From: an uncultured Actinomycetes bacterium
GTDB taxonomy: Bacteria; Actinomycetota; Actinomycetes; Mycobacteriales; Mycobacteriaceae
Length of the DNA stretch: 5,372 bases
Direction of reading: 5' to 3'
Assembly (NCBI GenBank): GCA_903911165.1
Contig: CAIWCQ010000001.1
Location: 1-5,372 of the forward strand
The position numbers and the translations under genes were made by a program. Numbering within the stretch: the stretch's first letter is position 1; each line of letters begins with the position of its first letter. Positions 5,108-5,372 of this stretch are shown in pieces. The notes under the pieces were generated by a model. The model worked only from the letters and a program-made list of their open reading frames with translations, had not been told where the DNA came from and searched no databases.

Positions 5108-5372
5108 CTACGGGTTCAGCATGTAGAACAGCACGGCCGCGACGAAGCACGCCACGAACGCCACGCTGATCCATAGCGTGAATCGGCGCTCGAGGCTCAT
5201 CGCGGCGTCCTCGCCCTGTTGCTTGAGTCTCCAGGCGCCGATGACCGCGCTGCCGAGCATCGCGGTCACGGCGGTGTAGGCGAGTAGGTAGATCAGGTCG
5301 ATCATCGGCAGATAGCCGACCTCGGGCAGCGCTGAGGAAACTCCGAATTGCATTGCTACCAGCGCGATCAAG
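5108..5372 (-). CDS. Pentameric ligand-gated ion channel-like protein, C-terminal membrane part
   Basis: The frame runs off the right edge; 87 whole codons are visible, ending at TAG (5110-5108). TTG 5371 is not a credible start because the hydrophobic segment is already under way there. The fragment reads as the end of one membrane helix (LIALVAMQFGVSS, 1-13), the loop ALPEVGYLPMID (14-25), a second helix (about 26-46), a short polar linker WRLKQQGEDAAMSLERR (47-63) and a last helix (64-84) ending LFYMLNP. This order and the LP-x-x-x-Y-L loop match the M2 end, M2-M3 loop, M3 and M4 of prokaryotic Cys-loop-type channels such as GLIC (loop NLPKTPYMT). The short M3-M4 linker is the prokaryotic form. 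Such channels gate cations or anions as homopentamers in the cytoplasmic membrane. The ligand-binding domain and pore-lining M2 start are outside the window, so ion and ligand are unknown. A different three-helix membrane protein remains possible. Confidence 0.72.
   Translation of the reverse strand, partial: LIALVAMQFGVSSALPEVGYLPMIDLIYLLAYTAVTAMLGSAVIGAWRLKQQGEDAAMSLERRFTLWISVAFVACFVAAVLFYMLNP

Overview
The window looks like a piece of a high-GC actinobacterial chromosome, most likely a Mycobacterium/Mycolicibacterium-type genome. The support is the strong G/C preference at third codon positions, GTG as the best start for three genes, very short or absent leaders, and the gene families present. 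This placement is inferred from composition and protein style, not from a marker gene.

Layout, left to right. (1) Positions 1-774, plus strand: the C-terminal 257 codons of a YtcJ-like amidohydrolase (amidohydrolase family 3) whose start lies off the left edge. (2) Positions 783-1484, minus strand: a complete YczE/YitT-type integral membrane protein, convergent with the amidohydrolase and only 8 bp from it. (3) Positions 1485-2191: about 0.7 kb with no convincing gene. It is lower in GC than its flanks and holds several palindromes plus a compact block (1882-1962) of overlapping inverted and direct repeats that could fold into mutually exclusive hairpins or be the end of a lost insertion element. 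(4) Positions 2192-3430, plus: an MpaB/Lcp-like (DUF2236) oxygenase with the expected R-x3-T-x29-H heme-site spacing. (5) Positions 3491-4651, plus: an alpha/beta-hydrolase of the LIP-type lipase family with a GWSQG nucleophile elbow, 60 bp downstream and possibly co-transcribed. (6) Positions 4652-5107: no intact gene, but minus-strand fragments that read like remnants of coding sequence. (7) Positions 5108-5372, minus: the C-terminal membrane part (end of M2, M3, M4) of what looks like a bacterial pentameric ligand-gated ion channel, continuing past the right edge.

There is no sign of one integrated pathway. The oxygenase and lipase could work together on hydrophobic substrates (inference from adjacency). 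The amidohydrolase, YczE-like protein and channel appear unrelated. The most interesting items are the channel fragment, the 1882-1962 repeat block, and the decayed-looking region 4652-5107. I found no RNA genes, CRISPR array, intact transposase or obvious new multi-gene system.
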